Positions 7,931 to 15,137 of a DNA stretch of 64,000 bases are shown here, piece after piece. Within the stretch, counting starts at the first letter, position 1. Each line of letters begins with the position of its first letter. The translations under genes and the position numbers were made by a program. Below the pieces are notes generated by a model, which searched no databases, was not told the DNA's origin, and worked only from the letters and a program-made list of their open reading frames with translations. The DNA lies in NCBI RefSeq assembly GCF_030145145.1, contig NZ_JAQYWD010000003.1, positions 124,001 through 188,000 on the forward strand, read 5' to 3'. Source of the DNA: Desulfobacula sp. (lineage in GTDB: Bacteria; Desulfobacterota; Desulfobacteria; Desulfobacterales; Desulfobacteraceae).

Positions 7931-9565
7931 TTACACCACATACTTTATACTGAGGCGTTGCGCTGCAGCATGATCATCAATTCCAAGGGCATCGGACATA
8001 CCTATGGGAAGGGATGTTGAGCGACCCAGTGGGGCCACGATCTTTTTAAGCTCCGTATCAAAGGAGATAAACAGATCAACGATTCTCTGGGCAACATCCT
8101 CAGGGTCAAGCCGTCTGTAAAGTCTCGGGTCCTGGGAGGTGATGCCCTTTGGGCAAATGCCCACATTGCATACATTGCACCGGTCTTCTTCCGTTCCCAC
8201 ACAACCGGCCGCCGCCTGCATGACATATTTTCCAATTTGAACCCCACTGGCCCCCATCATGATCAATGCTGCGGCATTGGCTGCAAGATTCCCATTTTTC
8301 CCGATCCCGCCCCCGGCAAAGATGGGGATTTCATTCTGCTTTCCAATTTTGATCAGGTTCAGGTAATTGTCTCTGATGCAGGAGGCAATGGGGTGACCCA
8401 TGTGGTCCATGGAAACCGTATAGGCGGCTCCCGTGCCCCCGTCCTCACCGTCAATGGCAAGCCCGGATGCAAAATCATTACGGGTCAGGTTGTTCAATAC
8501 GGCCAGGGATGTGGAAGAGGCGGATATCTTTGGATATACCGGTACCCTGAACCCCCAGGCCATGGACATGGACTGGAGCATTTTTGCCACAGACTCTTCT
8601 ATGGAGTACTGGGTCTGATGGGTCGGCGGGCTGGGCAGGCTGATCCCCGGGGGAACGCCCCGGATGGCGGCAATCAGTTTATTGACCTTATGCCACATCA
8701 ACAATCCGCCATCGCCCGGTTTTGCCCCCTGGCCATATTTTATTTCAATGGCACAGGGGTCTTCTTTCATGTGGGGAATGGCATGGATGATTTCATCCCA
8801 TCCAAAATACCCCGAGGCAATCTGGAGAATGACATATTTTAAAAACCTGGACCGTAACAGCCGTGGCGGGCAACCGCCTTCCCCGGTGCAGATCCGGACC
8901 GGCATCCCCATCTCCTCATTCAGATAGGCCACCCCCATCTGAAGGCCTTCCCACATGCTGGGAGACAGCGCACCAAAAGACATTCCACCAATGATTAACG
9001 GATAGATTTCTCTGACCGGCGGAATCCAGCCTTTTTCTTTTAACCGTTTCATGTTTTCCCTGGGGGAGAGGACCCGTCCCAGAAGGGTTCTCATTTCAAA
9101 TTCATGGCGGCCGGCATCCAGAGCCGGATCAGTGAGCATGGAGATCCGGGTAAATTTGATCCGGTCCAGTATGGATTGGGAAGAATTCCTTCTGCCGCCT
9201 CGTCTTCGGGGAATACCCTTTTGGTTGATATGGAATTTGAGCCGGTCCAGTCCTGGGTTTTTCACCGGGGCAATGGCATCATTGGGACAGACCATGGTAC
9301 ACATGGCGCACCCGATACAGGCGTTTTCCACCCGGGTTTTCTGGCGGATGCCGTAAAACGTGTCATATTGGTTGGAATGGGGGGTGTCTTGTTGAATGGA
9401 TATTTTAACCATCCTTTTTTGAAACACCTTCAGTTCAATGGCCTGGACAGGGCAGACAGCGGTACATTGGCCGCACAGGGTGCACCGATCATTGCTGTAA
9501 CGGATCTGCCAGGGCAGATCATTCAGGCTTAAAGAGGAAGGTTCAAGGCTTCTGTTTGACGACAT
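7931..9565 (-). CDS. gltB: Glutamate synthase, ferredoxin-FMN central subunit
   Basis: 544 residues. The N-terminus holds a two-cluster ferredoxin (CTLCGQCTAVCP and CIGCAMCTMVCP, within residues 28-110). The remainder is the FMN barrel of archaeal-type glutamate synthase (IIGGMSFGALSPSMWEGLQ, GEGGCPPRLLRSRF, KYGQGAKPGDGGLL, IDGEDGGTGAAY, AGGGIGKNGNLAANAA), ending in a CNVCNVGICPKGITSQDP cluster. It makes two glutamates from 2-oxoglutarate with ammonia delivered by the amidotransferase subunit. It overlaps the preceding gene by 37 bp, implying tight coupling. Confidence 0.93.
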   Translation of the reverse strand: MSSNRSLEPSSLSLNDLPWQIRYSNDRCTLCGQCTAVCPVQAIELKVFQKRMVKISIQQDTPHSNQYDTFYGIRQKTRVENACIGCAMCTMVCPNDAIAPVKNPGLDRLKFHINQKGIPRRRGGRRNSSQSILDRIKFTRISMLTDPALDAGRHEFEMRTLLGRVLSPRENMKRLKEKGWIPPVREIYPLIIGGMSFGALSPSMWEGLQMGVAYLNEEMGMPVRICTGEGGCPPRLLRSRFLKYVILQIASGYFGWDEIIHAIPHMKEDPCAIEIKYGQGAKPGDGGLLMWHKVNKLIAAIRGVPPGISLPSPPTHQTQYSIEESVAKMLQSMSMAWGFRVPVYPKISASSTSLAVLNNLTRNDFASGLAIDGEDGGTGAAYTVSMDHMGHPIASCIRDNYLNLIKIGKQNEIPIFAGGGIGKNGNLAANAAALIMMGASGVQIGKYVMQAAAGCVGTEEDRCNVCNVGICPKGITSQDPRLYRRLDPEDVAQRIVDLFISFDTELKKIVAPLGRSTSLPIGMSDALGIDDHAAAQRLSIKYVV

Positions 9566-10659
9566 ATTTTTACCTCCTGGCGGTCAGGGCTGACAATTGC
9601 TGTATCAATGTGCATGGGTTGTATATCTTTTGTTGTATCCCGGTCCGGGATGACGGCATCAAGGCCGCAGATTTCAGAGGAAAATCCAAACAAACCGGCT
9701 TTTCCGCCAACAACACCCGGGCGAAGTTTTTTCCTGTCCTGGACCATGAAAAGGGAATGATCCGGCAGCGTACCGATGACGCAGTTGGGTCCATCAATAA
9801 TAAGGGGTCTGCACGTTCTTTTAAGATGGGCGAGAAATGGTGCATCCGGGTGTTGCTGAAGATCTTTTTCCTGCAAAGGGGTAATCACATGCTTGTACGC
9901 ATCAATCCCCATATCAAGGCCCACCATGGCATAATGAAGAATATGGGCAAACACCTCGGAATCGGACTGATATCCCATGTAGCCGGGGAAATCCCTTGAT
10001 GACAAAAAGTCCTTGATGGGGATAAATGCGGTGTTTTCTCCATTGGTCATGGTGCAGTAGCCATTGATAAAAAACGGGTGACAGGCATATAAATTGATGG
10101 CGTAATTCGTGTTTTGCCGGCCCTGGGCCATAATGATACGGGCATTCAGCTCTTTTCGATCCAGGCCCAGATAATCGGCCAGTTGCATGGGATCACCGAT
10201 TTCCTTGATCATGATGGTGTCCGGCCAGAAGGAAAAGACCATCATATCTTTTTTTTCTTCCCCCATTTCACGGATTTTCAACAGGATCATCATCAGTCTC
10301 TGGGAAATTTCGTCCGGTTCAAGAGTGTCCCAGTCCTCGGGTAGTTCATAGGCCCTGATCAGGTAAAGGTCCCGTTTGGGTATGCCCGGAACCGATTTTT
10401 TGGGCACTTTTAAAGTGATTTTGTATTTGGTAAGAAACCCCTTGTCCATCATAAAAAGGTCCAGGCGCCGAATCCCTTCTTCACTGAAGATACCGGATAA
10501 AATCGGTGCCTCTTTCATCTCTTCAAAGGGGCCGCCCAGATCCTGGAGCAAAAGCCCCATACCTGATCCGTCATGGCCTTCTTTCATCACATCAAGGGCT
10601 TTGATGGCAAGCATGGGAGACACGGGGTCCTTGCTGGTAAGCGCAAACAGACGACACAT
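9529..10659 (-). CDS. Glutamate synthase, class II glutamine amidotransferase subunit
   Basis: 376 residues beginning MCRLFAL. The cysteine after the initiator Met is the N-terminal nucleophile of class II glutamine amidotransferases once Met is removed. EGHDGSGMG, YAINLYACHPFFINGYCTMTNGEN and GYQSDSEVFAH match the family. It splits glutamine and channels ammonia to the FMN subunit. It is the first gene of the glutamate synthase operon; the ribosome site AAGGAG precedes the ATG. The leader holds a promoter and a degenerate copy of a MITE-like repeat. Confidence 0.92.
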   Translation of the reverse strand: MCRLFALTSKDPVSPMLAIKALDVMKEGHDGSGMGLLLQDLGGPFEEMKEAPILSGIFSEEGIRRLDLFMMDKGFLTKYKITLKVPKKSVPGIPKRDLYLIRAYELPEDWDTLEPDEISQRLMMILLKIREMGEEKKDMMVFSFWPDTIMIKEIGDPMQLADYLGLDRKELNARIIMAQGRQNTNYAINLYACHPFFINGYCTMTNGENTAFIPIKDFLSSRDFPGYMGYQSDSEVFAHILHYAMVGLDMGIDAYKHVITPLQEKDLQQHPDAPFLAHLKRTCRPLIIDGPNCVIGTLPDHSLFMVQDRKKLRPGVVGGKAGLFGFSSEICGLDAVIPDRDTTKDIQPMHIDTAIVSPDRQEVKICRQTEALNLPL

Positions 10660-10683
10660 TAGTTCTCTTCTCCTTATCTTTAA

Positions 10684-10752
10684 CTCAACTTTCGGACTTG
10701 GCCATTTTACATGGGGTCAGGCGTTCTTTAAAACGAATGACCAAAAGCTGGG
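10684..10752. repeat. MITE-like hairpin repeat, copy 1 (short, degenerate)
   Basis: It begins CTCAACTTTCGG and ends CCAAAAGCTGGG, a decayed complement of the left end. The internal ACATGGGGTCAGGC and CGAATGACC segments match copies 2 and 3. The middle hairpin half is missing, leaving 69 bp. It sits between the promoter of the glutamate synthase operon and its first gene, so it forms most of the leader RNA. Confidence 0.7.
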
Positions 10753-10824
10753 TCTTTAAAATATCGCAGCATTCTGCTTGATTCTTTGGAAAATGGGGTT
10801 TTATTGCCTGTTTTCCAAAACTTC

Positions 10825-10853
10825 AGTATAAAGAACAAGACGGGTAATGTCAA
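10825..10853 (-). promoter_or_regulatory. Sigma70-type promoter of the glutamate synthase operon
   Basis: Minus strand TTGACA (10853-10848), 17-bp spacer, TATACT (10830-10825). The leader to the first start codon is about 155 bases and includes the repeat at 10684-10752 and several weak hairpins. No clear pair of ANTAR hexaloop hairpins was found in this leader. Confidence 0.78.
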
Positions 10854-10905
10854 TAAATTAAACAGCTTTTCAATGGGTTACATAAATTGAGACGTGCGAA
10901 TATGT

Positions 10906-11511
10906 TCAGTCCTTAAGAGGGGGTAACGGTATTGAAAATCCAACATTATCATACAATTTTTGAATTTTTAATAAATCTTCTTCAAGGCTTTCTCCCGGGT
11001 TGATTTTGCCGATCCACCGGGTTCGTTTTGCCTGATTGTCAAGATACCAGCAGAGGATCGGGACAGTGGCCCCTTTTGCAATATACCAGAAACCTGTCTT
11101 TATAGCGGCCACATTTTTTCTTGTGCCTTCCGGAACAAGGGCCAGGACAAGCGCCTCCCTTTGATTGAATTCCGCCACCACACTTCCGACAAACCCCTGG
11201 GTTTTATCCCTTTTCACCGGCATGCCGCCAAGGCTTTTAAGGAGAAGTGACATGGGAAAGAAAAACCATTCCGCCTTCACCAGCAGGCGCACGTTGACTT
11301 TAGCGATTTTCATATAGGTCAGTGCCCGCACCGTATCCATGTTTGCTGTATGGGGAAATCCGATCACCACGCTTTTGTCGGTCCAATAGTTTGGCAACGC
11401 ATCATAGGACCATCCCATGAGCGTATACAACATCTTTCCCACTATGCTCAACAGGGTTTTCAATGGTGATGTCCGCAACCGCCTTCTTTTTTGTTCTTTT
11501 TTGTCTGACAA
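10906..11511 (-). CDS. PlsC-like 1-acylglycerol-3-phosphate acyltransferase family protein
   Basis: Up to 201 residues. The acyltransferase HX4D motif is present as HTANMD, followed by the conserved block VPEGTRK. A hydrophobic stretch near residues 65-95 could contact the membrane. It probably acylates a glycerophosphate-type lipid. The ATG at 11511 would overlap the upstream NifX-like gene by 52 bp. A TTG at 11463 overlaps that gene's stop as TTGA and would give a 185-residue protein by coupling, so the true start is uncertain. Confidence 0.75.
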   Translation of the reverse strand: MSDKKEQKRRRLRTSPLKTLLSIVGKMLYTLMGWSYDALPNYWTDKSVVIGFPHTANMDTVRALTYMKIAKVNVRLLVKAEWFFFPMSLLLKSLGGMPVKRDKTQGFVGSVVAEFNQREALVLALVPEGTRKNVAAIKTGFWYIAKGATVPILCWYLDNQAKRTRWIGKINPGESLEEDLLKIQKLYDNVGFSIPLPPLKD

Positions 11512-11852
11512 AAGTCAAACATATGGAACATTTTGAGTTCGTCTTTCTCCAGAAGTTCCAGATTTTCCAGGACGGTATCTTTCAGTGCCTGATAGACTTT
11601 AATATCTGATGATGCCAGGCTTCTTTGAGACCCATCCCCCATGCATTTGGTTACCACCGCATCCACGTTATCCTCTTGTTTGAACAAACCGGTTTTGCAT
11701 GTGGATCCTTCACCTGAAAGTTTTTGGTTTCCTATAAGCTCAACCTCCCGGGTTTCCAGGTCCACGATCAAAAATTTTTCAGCCACACCAAAATGATCAT
11801 CAATGATACTTTCCAGCCCTTTGTTCTCCTTAACGGGAAAGGCTATTTTCAT
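11460..11852 (-). CDS. NifX/NifB-C-like dinitrogenase cofactor-type protein
   Basis: 130 residues of the NifX/NafY/NifB C-terminal fold (MKIAFPVKENKGLESIIDDHFGVAEKF at the start, VDAVVTKCMGDGSQRSL in the middle). Such small stand-alone proteins bind iron-sulfur or metal cofactors and are common in sulfate reducers; most do not act in nitrogen fixation. The C-terminus ends in a cysteine-histidine tail (GGCGHHH), a likely metal site. A good GGAGG ribosome site precedes the ATG. It is co-transcribed with the acyltransferase gene. Confidence 0.82.
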   Translation of the reverse strand: MKIAFPVKENKGLESIIDDHFGVAEKFLIVDLETREVELIGNQKLSGEGSTCKTGLFKQEDNVDAVVTKCMGDGSQRSLASSDIKVYQALKDTVLENLELLEKDELKMFHMFDFCQTKKNKKEGGCGHHH

Positions 11853-11887
11853 TACATACCTCCAAAAAAAACGTTGTTTATTGCTGT

Positions 11888-12055
11888 CTCAACTTTCGGA
11901 ATTGGCCATTTTACATGGTGTCAGGCTTTTTTTATGCTACTTTTTACCTGTCTGGTCATGGGATAATGATAAAAAGCATGGAACCTGAGAAAAGATTCAG
12001 CCTCCAATAAAAAAAGCCTGACACCGTCCATTGAAGCGAATGACCGAAAGTTGAG
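11888..12055. repeat. MITE-like hairpin repeat, copy 2 (168 bp)
   Basis: The terminal inverted repeats are perfect: CTCAACTTTCGG at the left and CCGAAAGTTGAG at the right. A second pair inside (GTGTCAGGCTTTTTTTATG against AAAAAAAGCCTGACAC) folds most of the element into one hairpin. It encodes no protein. It fills the gap between the NifX-like gene and the divergent DUF3047 gene and contributes T-runs that could act as a terminator in either direction. Confidence 0.82.
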
Positions 12056-12163
12056 TTACCTCTATCATACCAAAAGAACGGCCTAAAAGATAAGGGTTTT
12101 TTTTGTGATGACAAGAGTGTGGTTCTTGAATTTCCTTGGAAAACAGGCCATAATTGCCGACAT

Positions 12164-12829
12164 ATGACACGATATCTGAAATACCTTTTGATGGTGGCCG
12201 TTTTCGTTTTTTCAGGCCTGTTTGCCGGGGCAGATGAACAGGGCCTTCTTTTTGTGGGGGCATTTTCCCAGCAAACGCTGGATCAATGGACGTCCAAAAA
12301 ATTTGTCAAGGAAACCGCTTACTCACTGACCGTGGTTGACGGAGACTGGTCATTGAAGGCTGTCAGCGAAAGTGCGGCATCAGGATTGATCAAAAAAATT
12401 CGGGTCGATCTTGAAAAATTTCCGGTCCTGAACTGGCGATGGCGAATTGAAAACCGGTTGCCAGGCACCTTTGATGAACGACAAAAAACCGGGGATGACT
12501 ATGCTGCCCGGATTTATGTCGTGGTCTCCGGTGGCATCGCCATCTGGAATACCCGGGCACTGAATTATGTATGGGCCAAAACCTCTCCAAAAGGAGATGT
12601 CTGGCCCAATGCTTTTGCTAAAAAAAATGCCGTCATGGTGGCGTTGAGATCATCTGAAGCCCCGGTATCGGTCTGGCATACGGAAAAAAGAAATATCCGT
12701 GAGGATTTTAAAACCCTGTTCCACAAAGAGGTTAGATGGATTGATGCTGTTGTATTGATGAGCGATACCGATAACACCCAACAAGCGGTAACGGCATATT
12801 ACGGCGACATCTATTTTTCAAGCCAATGA
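12164..12829 (+). CDS. Exported DUF3047-family protein
   Basis: 221 residues from the ATG at 12164, chosen because it begins a clean signal peptide (MTRYLKYLLMVAVFVFSGLFAGA); upstream in-frame codons do not look coding. The mature part matches the DUF3047 pattern (WRWRIENRLPG, DDYAARIYVVVSGG, LNYVWAK, RNIREDFKTLFHKE, VVLMSDTDNT). The family is periplasmic with no established function. The downstream gene starts about 70 bp later on the same strand. Confidence 0.82.
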   Translation: MTRYLKYLLMVAVFVFSGLFAGADEQGLLFVGAFSQQTLDQWTSKKFVKETAYSLTVVDGDWSLKAVSESAASGLIKKIRVDLEKFPVLNWRWRIENRLPGTFDERQKTGDDYAARIYVVVSGGIAIWNTRALNYVWAKTSPKGDVWPNAFAKKNAVMVALRSSEAPVSVWHTEKRNIREDFKTLFHKEVRWIDAVVLMSDTDNTQQAVTAYYGDIYFSSQ

Positions 12830-12900
12830 TGCCCATCATATGGATAGGTCATGGATGGGCGGGCTTTTAATGGTAGGAAAAAACAAGTTAAAGGGAAGTT

Positions 12901-14199
12901 ATGAAAAATTTTTTCAAGGGAGTTGTTTTTCTGCTGACAATCGGAATACTGGCGCTTCCGATTGTTTTAGTGTTGTTGACCATTGAAAACACACCATTGG
13001 TTTCACACCATCAAAAACTGTCCTTTGAAAATGTTAAAAAAGTAAAGACCTTGATACGGGATATCACGCCTGACCACTTAAAGAAAAGACAAATTAAGGA
13101 TGTCAGAATCACTGAAAAAGAGTTAACTCTTTTGCTTAATTATGGATTTTCCCAAGGGCTGAAACTTGAAACTATTTTTTCAGAGATCAAGTTATCCCAT
13201 CAAATGATCAACACGTTTATTACGGTTGGCCTCCCTTCTAATCCGGTGGGAGAATATGTAAATCTTTCTGTCCGCATGAAGAATACCGGCTCATCTCTTG
13301 ATGTCGACACGTTTAAAGCGGGAAATCTTACCCTGCCGGGTGTCCTTATTCATCCGGTTGTTCAGTTCTTCAATGGGTTGCTGTTGAAAGTTGACCTGTA
13401 CCATCATTTTATGGAAAATGCCCGTTCCATAAAAGACATGTCAATAACCAGCAAAGATTTAAAGATAAGATATGAGTGGGACCCGGATTCTCTGGACAAA
13501 CTTCATGAAAGCGGGAAAACCTTCCTGGTATCAAGAGATCATCAGGAAAGGCTTGTGCGCTATCACAATCAACTGGCAGATATTTTATCCACCGTTAAGA
13601 ATCCGCACATTCCACTGGTCAATATGATACGGCCCATGTTCAAATTTGCGGCCCGGCAATCAAAACTACATAACCGGCCGGTTTTGGAGAATACGGCATT
13701 GCTGCAGGTTCTGTCCCTTTATGCCGTCAACAGGGGGGTGAAACATTTTATCAATACAGATATCCAGCGACAGATTAAACCTGCTGTTAAAAAGAGGGTA
13801 ACACTTCATGGTCGAAGTGACTTGCCCCAGCATTTCCTTGTTTCCGGCGGTCTTGCGGTTTCTGCCGGAAGCCAGCTGGCCAATTTTATTGGACTGGCAA
13901 AGGAAGTTGAAGATGCTGACGGGGGGTCTGGTTTCAGTTTTGCTGACCTTGCTGCGGATAAAGCCGGTGTAAAAATGGGGGATATGGCCATTGCCTCCCC
14001 AGAACAGGCGCTTTTGTTCCAGGACAAAATGGCGGCAATAAAAACGGAAACTGAGTTTATGCCCCCCATAGATCGTTTACCGGAAGGTATCATGGAACTT
14101 GAATTCAAAAAGAAATATACGGATCTGGATTCTGATGCATATACCCTGATCAATAATGAAATAGACAAACGGATAAGAAATTGTCAGGTTTATAGATGA
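12901..14199 (+). CDS. Membrane-anchored conserved hypothetical protein
   Basis: 432 residues with one N-terminal hydrophobic segment (about 5-27), so it is anchored with the bulk outside the cytoplasm. I do not recognise the family with certainty. The C-terminal third has a well-formed conserved-looking block, LPQHFLVSGGLAVSAGSQ followed by GLAKEVEDADGGSGFSF and DLAADKAG, which resembles a histidine- and acid-containing motif seen in small YfiM/DUF2279-like lipoproteins. That similarity is from memory and weak. It may share a transcript with the DUF3047 gene. It converges on the tetR gene with a 12-bp gap. Confidence 0.7.
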   Translation: MKNFFKGVVFLLTIGILALPIVLVLLTIENTPLVSHHQKLSFENVKKVKTLIRDITPDHLKKRQIKDVRITEKELTLLLNYGFSQGLKLETIFSEIKLSHQMINTFITVGLPSNPVGEYVNLSVRMKNTGSSLDVDTFKAGNLTLPGVLIHPVVQFFNGLLLKVDLYHHFMENARSIKDMSITSKDLKIRYEWDPDSLDKLHESGKTFLVSRDHQERLVRYHNQLADILSTVKNPHIPLVNMIRPMFKFAARQSKLHNRPVLENTALLQVLSLYAVNRGVKHFINTDIQRQIKPAVKKRVTLHGRSDLPQHFLVSGGLAVSAGSQLANFIGLAKEVEDADGGSGFSFADLAADKAGVKMGDMAIASPEQALLFQDKMAAIKTETEFMPPIDRLPEGIMELEFKKKYTDLDSDAYTLINNEIDKRIRNCQVYR

Positions 14200-14211
14200 A
14201 TCCGGATGCCA

Positions 14212-14802
14212 TTATTTTGTTATCCCTTTCATGAATATGGTTCGGAACGTTCTCACGTATTCCCTGCCATCCAGATGCTCGCGGTTGAGCACCCATTGGT
14301 GAAGGCTTCCATCGTGTATGGCCATAAAGGTGAGCGCTGCTAGGTCCGGATCGAGGTCATTTTTAATAATCCCCTGGCGAATTCCCTGGGAAATCAAACT
14401 GCTGATGAAATTCATATAGGTTCGATAAACTGCTTTAAGGGCATATTGAAAATCAATATTACTATTCAATTCTGTTGTCATAAAGGTTAAAAACACACAG
14501 AGGTCTGGATTTTTAAGGGCGAACTCGGAATTAAAACTTAGTGCATAATTCAGTTTTTCTATGGTATCCCCTTTGTGTTCAGTAGTGGTTTTAATCAGTT
14601 GATCAATATATTTTGTTTTAAATTCTTCTATGATTTTAAACAGCAATTCACTCTTGCTTTTGAAATGAGCGTAAAGCGCACCTTTGGTAAAGTTTACCTT
14701 TTTCATAATGTCATTGATGGAGGTGCCGTGATATCCTTTTCGGACAAAGAGTTCAAGCGCAGCCTGAAGAATGATTGTTTCGGTTTTTTTGCTTTGTTTC
14801 AT
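14212..14802 (-). CDS. TetR-family regulator of the beta-oxidation operon (probable)
   Basis: 196 residues. The N-terminal helix-turn-helix is typical (ILQAALELFVRKGYHGTSINDIMKKVNFTKGALYAHFKSKSELL). The C-terminal domain resembles acyl-CoA-responsive TetR proteins. It is divergent from the acyl-CoA dehydrogenase operon, and two similar palindromes lie in the shared 335-bp gap, one next to the operon promoter. It is probably a repressor relieved by an acyl-CoA (inference from context). Confidence 0.85.
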   Translation of the reverse strand: MKQSKKTETIILQAALELFVRKGYHGTSINDIMKKVNFTKGALYAHFKSKSELLFKIIEEFKTKYIDQLIKTTTEHKGDTIEKLNYALSFNSEFALKNPDLCVFLTFMTTELNSNIDFQYALKAVYRTYMNFISSLISQGIRQGIIKNDLDPDLAALTFMAIHDGSLHQWVLNREHLDGREYVRTFRTIFMKGITK

Positions 14803-14825
14803 GACGATATGATATCCATATTTTT

Positions 14826-14839
14826 CCTAATCGGTTGGT
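14826..14839. promoter_or_regulatory. Putative TetR operator O1 near the tetR start
   Basis: CCTAATCGGTTGGT lies 24 bp ahead of the tetR start codon. It shares 11 of 14 bases with the site at 14967-14980. This placement suits autorepression of tetR. Confidence 0.5.
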
Positions 14840-14966
14840 ATTTAATGTATTATAAATTAAACCCAATCCATTATCAATAAAATAAAATTATTTATCTATC
14901 ATACCAATATAATTTATTATTTTCAATAAATTTAAATTTATTGGAAATATCCTGTTTTAAAAAAAT

Positions 14967-14980
14967 ACTGATCGGTTAGT
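14967..14980. promoter_or_regulatory. Putative TetR operator O2 at the beta-oxidation promoter
   Basis: ACTGATCGGTTAGT is an imperfect palindrome of the AC(C/T)-CG-GT type used by many TetR regulators. It ends 6 bp before the -35 element of the operon promoter, so a bound repressor could block RNA polymerase. Confidence 0.55.
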
Positions 14981-14986
14981 TTTTTC

Positions 14987-15015
14987 TTGACATTCATTTT
15001 TTTTTTAAATATGAT
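14987..15015 (+). promoter_or_regulatory. Sigma70-type promoter of the beta-oxidation/TRAP operon
   Basis: TTGACA (14987-14992), 17-bp spacer, TATGAT (15010-15015). The leader to the start codon is about 115 bases. The surrounding gap from 14803 to 15137 is AT-rich and otherwise holds only the two operator-like palindromes. Confidence 0.78.
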
Positions 15016-15137
15016 TTTTACTCAAACAAAAATGGTGAGTGACAAGCTGTAAATATCAAAAAGATCGTGGGTTGATAGCCCTATGCCATAAAGTAAACGT
15101 CCGTTAATACATATCTTAGGAAGGAGAAGTGGATACC

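Noticed and set aside
10660-10824. Possible second ANTAR target in the glutamate synthase leader (GCAG-AATG-CTGC hairpin)
   Set aside because: The loop has four bases, and when opened to six it begins with G. No second A1/G4 hexaloop and no overlapping terminator were found.
11460-11852. NifX-like gene as evidence of nitrogen fixation
   Set aside because: No nif structural or assembly genes are in the window; stand-alone members of this family are common in anaerobes that use other metal cofactors.
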